Below, one piece after another: positions 5,865-7,661 of a DNA stretch of 7,661 nucleotides. The notes beneath the pieces were generated by a model. That model made no database searches. It was not told the DNA's origin and saw nothing but the letters and a program-made list of their open reading frames with translations. Origin of the DNA: Peptococcaceae bacterium. Its GTDB lineage: Bacteria > Bacillota > Desulfotomaculia > Desulfotomaculales > UBA12532. A program made the position numbers and the translations under genes. The stretch is from positions 1 through 7,661 of the forward strand of contig DMDP01000076.1 of NCBI GenBank assembly GCA_003445475.1, written 5' to 3'. The first letter of the stretch is position 1, and every line of letters starts with the position of its first letter.

Positions 5865-6643
5865 TGTAGAGGCGCCTCCCTTTTCTGTCGGTACTCCTCC
5901 GCCATTCGCTTCAGTTTGGCCGTGGCTGCGCCGATACCGCCGACCTCGTCTATGAGACCGCAGTCCACCGCTTCTTTGCCGATAAGCACCGTCCCAATAT
6001 CGCGCGCCAGTTCACCGGTTCGGAACATTAGTTCGCGGAATTTCGACTCACCAATCCGCGAGTGTTTTACGACAAACTTCACCACCCGATCCTGCATCTT
6101 CTCCAGGTAGTCAAAAGTCTGTGGCACGCCGATAACCAAGCCGTTCAGGCGAATGGGATGGATGGTCATACTGGCGGTTTCGGCGATAAAAGAGTATTGG
6201 GCCGCCACGGCCACAGGTACGCCGATGGAATGGCCGCCGCCGAGAACCAGAGACACCGTGGGCTTCGAAAGAGAGGCGATCATTTCGGCGATGGCCAGGC
6301 CGGCCTCTACGTCCCCGCCGACCGTGTTCAGGATAATGAGCACGCCTTCCACGTTCGGGTGCTGTTCCAGTGCCACCAGCATGGGGATAATGTGCTCGTA
6401 CTTGGTCGTTTTGTTCTGGGAAGGCAGCACCATATGCCCTTCGATCTGGCCCACGATGGTCAGCGTCTGCAACGGCGACCTGACCGCCGGCAAGACAGAC
6501 GTCCCAAGCTCGTGCAGGGCCCGCATCCGCTGGCGCTGACCGCCGGGACTCGGCGCTTTCGGTTGGTCTTCCGGTTCCCGGACGGCATCGGGTAACTGGT
6601 AGCTAAAGAGTGCATCGGGTAGACGGTGGTCGCCGCTGCTCAT
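5861..6643 (-). CDS. tepA: TepA, ClpP-like membrane-associated serine protease
   Basis: ClpP-class protease of 260 residues. In Bacillus subtilis TepA was first described as a translocation-enhancing protein and later linked to degradation of small acid-soluble spore proteins during spore outgrowth (known for the family). Residues 1-55 are polar, Pro/Gln-rich and probably flexible. The ClpP fold runs from about 58 ([13 protein letters not shown]) through [20 protein letters not shown] (103-122). The nucleophile is Ser139 in [13 protein letters not shown] and the catalytic His is His162 in [10 protein letters not shown]. The acid is probably an Asp near 215 ([20 protein letters not shown]), but I am unsure which. 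No N-terminal signal or clear membrane span is seen. ATG 6643 has GGAGG seven bases upstream. It overlaps ylzJ by four nt, and a sigma-G-like promoter lies upstream. Confidence 0.93.
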   Translation of the reverse strand: MSSGDHRLPDALFSYQLPDAVREPEDQPKAPSPGGQRQRMRALHELGTSVLPAVRSPLQTLTIVGQIEGHMVLPSQNKTTKYEHIIPMLVALEQHPNVEGVLIILNTVGGDVEAGLAIAEMIASLSKPTVSLVLGGGHSIGVPVAVAAQYSFIAETASMTIHPIRLNGLVIGVPQTFDYLEKMQDRVVKFVVKHSRIGESKFRELMFRTGELARDIGTVLIGKEAVDCGLIDEVGGIGAATAKLKRMAEEYRQKREAPLQ

Positions 6644-6672
6644 CGCCTAGCCTCCGTTCGTTGTTCCGAAAT

Positions 6673-6702
6673 TAGTATGCGCACCGGGACGGACACGTAC
6701 AC
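6673..6702 (-). promoter_or_regulatory. Candidate sigma-G-like (forespore) promoter of tepA
   Basis: On the minus strand CATACTA (6679-6673) equals the -10 consensus recalled for Bacillus sigma-G. GTGTA (6702-6698) lies 18 bases upstream and matches the -35 GHATR at four of five positions. The distance to the tepA ATG at 6643 is right for a leader of about 25 nt. A sigma-A reading is poor (CATACT with no -35). This is inference from short motifs. Confidence 0.4.
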
Positions 6703-6703
6703 C

Positions 6704-6717
6704 GCCCACTAGTGGGC
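6704..6717. repeat. 14-nt perfect palindrome at the end of the TM1266-type gene
   Basis: GCCCACTAGTGGGC reads the same on both strands and contains the TAG stop (6711-6709) of the hydrogenase-regulator gene. With no loop and no T-tract it is not a standard terminator. It could be a small operator upstream of tepA or chance. Confidence 0.4.
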
Positions 6718-6969
6718 AAGACTCGCGCCAAGGTCTACTATTTCCGCCCGTACGCCTTCAATACGGTCCAGTTCTTCCTTCATCGCCTGCGGGGCGGCGG
6801 CGTCGCTCTGCAGGGTCAGGGTGATAATGCCGCGCGTGCGTGACGGATCGGGAATACCGTTGCGGCTCAAGATGACCGATCCGTAACGGGATAACACCTC
6901 CTGCACTTGAGGCCCCCGCTGGGCACGTTCGTTCACCAAAATCCCCATAATGTAGATGTTTTCGGCCAC
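6709..6969 (-). CDS. TM1266-type iron-only hydrogenase system putative regulator (ACT-like)
   Basis: Eighty-six residues from GTG 6969, beginning MAENIYIMGILVNERAQRGP and ending AEIVDLGASLAH. The pattern (I-G-LV--R----QV-EVLS-YG--IL-R-GIPDPSR--GII-L-L, then LD-IEGV) fits the small ACT-like TM1266 family, annotated as an iron-only hydrogenase system putative regulator. Members often sit near [FeFe]-hydrogenase maturation genes; direct function is unproven. An ACT fold suggests ligand sensing, but no DNA-binding domain is present. No in-frame start exists upstream of GTG 6969 before the frame leaves the family match. The SD is only fair (GGTGG seven bases away). It lies 59 nt after the COG1331 gene and 65 nt before tepA, same strand. 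No hydrogenase gene is in the window. The longer frame to 7413 is only a shadow of the upstream gene. Confidence 0.8.
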   Translation of the reverse strand: MAENIYIMGILVNERAQRGPQVQEVLSRYGSVILSRNGIPDPSRTRGIITLTLQSDAAAPQAMKEELDRIEGVRAEIVDLGASLAH

Positions 6970-6999
6970 GGTTGCGCCACCACCTCTGCACCTTTTCCT

Positions 7000-7013
7000 C
7001 CGAATTAGTATAC
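7000..7013 (-). promoter_or_regulatory. -10-like motif before the TM1266-type gene, shared with tepA
   Basis: On the minus strand GTATACTAATTCGG contains TATACT (7012-7007), five of six matches to a -10 box. No good -35 is present at 16-18 bases. The same core occurs before tepA at 6680-6666. It could be a weak or regulated promoter. Confidence 0.35.
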
Positions 7014-7028
7014 CCCCCGAAGCGGCGG

Positions 7029-7661
7029 TTAAGCCTGATGCGCAAGGACGCTGCGGATTTCTCCGAGTTTCGCCTCCAGCTCCTCGCACCGCGTCACCGG
7101 GGCCAGGCAGGCCCCGTTCCGGCAAATGATAGCGCGGCTTGCCACACCTGGCGACCCGGCGGTTACACGCACCACCTTGGCCGGAAGGTAGTACCCCAAG
7201 GCGGCCTCGTGGAGCCTGAGCCCGCCGGCGTCCTGGGGCCGTACGTTTACTTCCACCGTCACCCAGGGAACTAAAGCCTCGTAAACCGCCAGGGCGAAGT
7301 CGGCCGCCAGCAACCCGTGCCGCCGGTAGTTCGGCGCTAGCGCCCGCAAAACGCCTTTTGCCGCTTCCACCAGTTCCGTCGAACCTGTCAGGGCCGCGTG
7401 CTCCAGGAACCACCTGGCGGCAGCTGCGTTGACGGGCAAGTCGCGCAGCGGTATCGCCAGCGCACCGACCGCCCGGCGGTCGGGTATGCCGTCATAAAGG
7501 GCGCCGTCGGGTGCGTGTAAATGTTGCAGGCAGAATTCTACCAGCGTCTGTGATCGCTCGAGCCATTCGGCCTCGCCGGTTGTCTGGTAGAGGGCAAGGC
7601 AGGCCCGCCCCACCTGGACCTGGTCATCCAAGCGGCCGAAGAGGCGGCCGCCACCATCTTC
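7029..7661 (-). CDS. YyaL/COG1331 (DUF255) thioredoxin-domain protein, partial (C-terminal 210 residues)
   Basis: The frame is open through the right edge, so the start and the N-terminal thioredoxin-like (DUF255) domain lie outside; full-length members have about 600-700 residues. The visible part is the C-terminal half of the alpha/alpha-toroid-like region: RLDDQVQVGRACLALYQTTGEAEWLERS (about 10-37) resembles the family's 'D-A----ALL-LYE-TGD--WL--A' repeat, and RDLPVNAAAARWFLEHAALTG (73-93) replaces the usual 'D-A-PSGNA-A'. The C-terminal cap YYLPAKVVRVTAG and AIICRNGACLAPVTRCEELEAKL contains Cys180 and Cys185, matching the family's 'YVC-N--C--PV' ending. Function of the family is poorly defined; N-acylglucosamine epimerase-like folds are suggested for the toroid. 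TTG 7631 is an internal leucine, not a start. Family call is good, reaction unknown. Confidence 0.83.
   Translation of the reverse strand, partial: EDGGGRLFGRLDDQVQVGRACLALYQTTGEAEWLERSQTLVEFCLQHLHAPDGALYDGIPDRRAVGALAIPLRDLPVNAAAARWFLEHAALTGSTELVEAAKGVLRALAPNYRRHGLLAADFALAVYEALVPWVTVEVNVRPQDAGGLRLHEAALGYYLPAKVVRVTAGSPGVASRAIICRNGACLAPVTRCEELEAKLGEIRSVLAHQA

Noticed and set aside
6062..6595. 177-residue plus-strand open frame
   Set aside because: It is antisense to the catalytic domain of tepA and rich in His/Arg/Gly as expected from a shadow.
6758..7045. 95-residue minus-strand frame overlapping the TM1266-type gene, with one GTG behind a GGAGG
   Set aside because: Although a GGAGG precedes a GTG in this frame, the product is Arg/Gly-rich with no family resemblance, while the other frame matches the TM1266 family over its whole length.
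1..7661. Search for CRISPR arrays, IS ends, tRNA/rRNA genes and defence genes
   Set aside because: No regularly spaced repeats, transposase motifs, tRNA-like cloverleaf stretches or defence-type domains were seen; all larger stretches are explained by conserved core genes.

Overview
The window looks like a chromosomal core region of a moderately GC-rich, spore-forming Firmicute. It most resembles clostridia of the Peptococcaceae/Desulfotomaculum/Moorella type. This is an inference from gene content (SpoIIIE-type translocase, YlzJ, TepA, TM1266-type hydrogenase regulator) and from the heavy use of GTG/TTG starts behind strong Shine-Dalgarno (SD) sequences; no species is claimed. Nine of the eleven genes lie on the minus strand, coding density is very high, and no stretch of 300 bases lacks a gene. 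I see no RNA gene, insertion sequence, CRISPR array or prophage gene.

Layout, read along the minus strand from the right edge: (1) the C-terminal part of a YyaL/COG1331 (DUF255) thioredoxin-domain protein, cut by the right edge; (2) a small TM1266-type iron-only hydrogenase system regulator; (3) tepA, a membrane-associated ClpP-like serine protease, overlapping ylzJ by 4 nt, then a short YkuS/UPF0180-like gene; (4) uppP, undecaprenyl-diphosphatase, with its own extended -10 promoter inside the end of the previous gene. Two plus-strand genes follow: a zf-TFIIB small zinc-ribbon protein and a DUF151 bifunctional-nuclease-family protein. They are driven by a good promoter, and a perfect 12-bp hairpin separates them from convergent uppP. 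The minus strand then resumes with spoIIIE/ftsK, rodZ (own sigma-A-type promoter) and rimO, cut by the left edge.

The order tepA-ylzJ-...-spoIIIE-...-rodZ-rimO matches the conserved Firmicute neighbourhood known from Bacillus subtilis (tepA-ylzJ-spoIIIE-...-ymfM/rodZ). Here it is split by the uppP / DUF151 / zinc-ribbon block. The genes share themes of envelope growth and division (RodZ, UppP, SpoIIIE), sporulation (SpoIIIE, YlzJ, TepA) and ribosome modification (RimO).

I found no convincing undescribed system. The observations most worth a second look are regulatory: a sigma-G-like promoter in front of tepA, a repeated CCGAA(A)TTAGTAT motif in front of two neighbouring genes, and promoter elements tucked into gene ends that change the likely start codons of rodZ and uppP.
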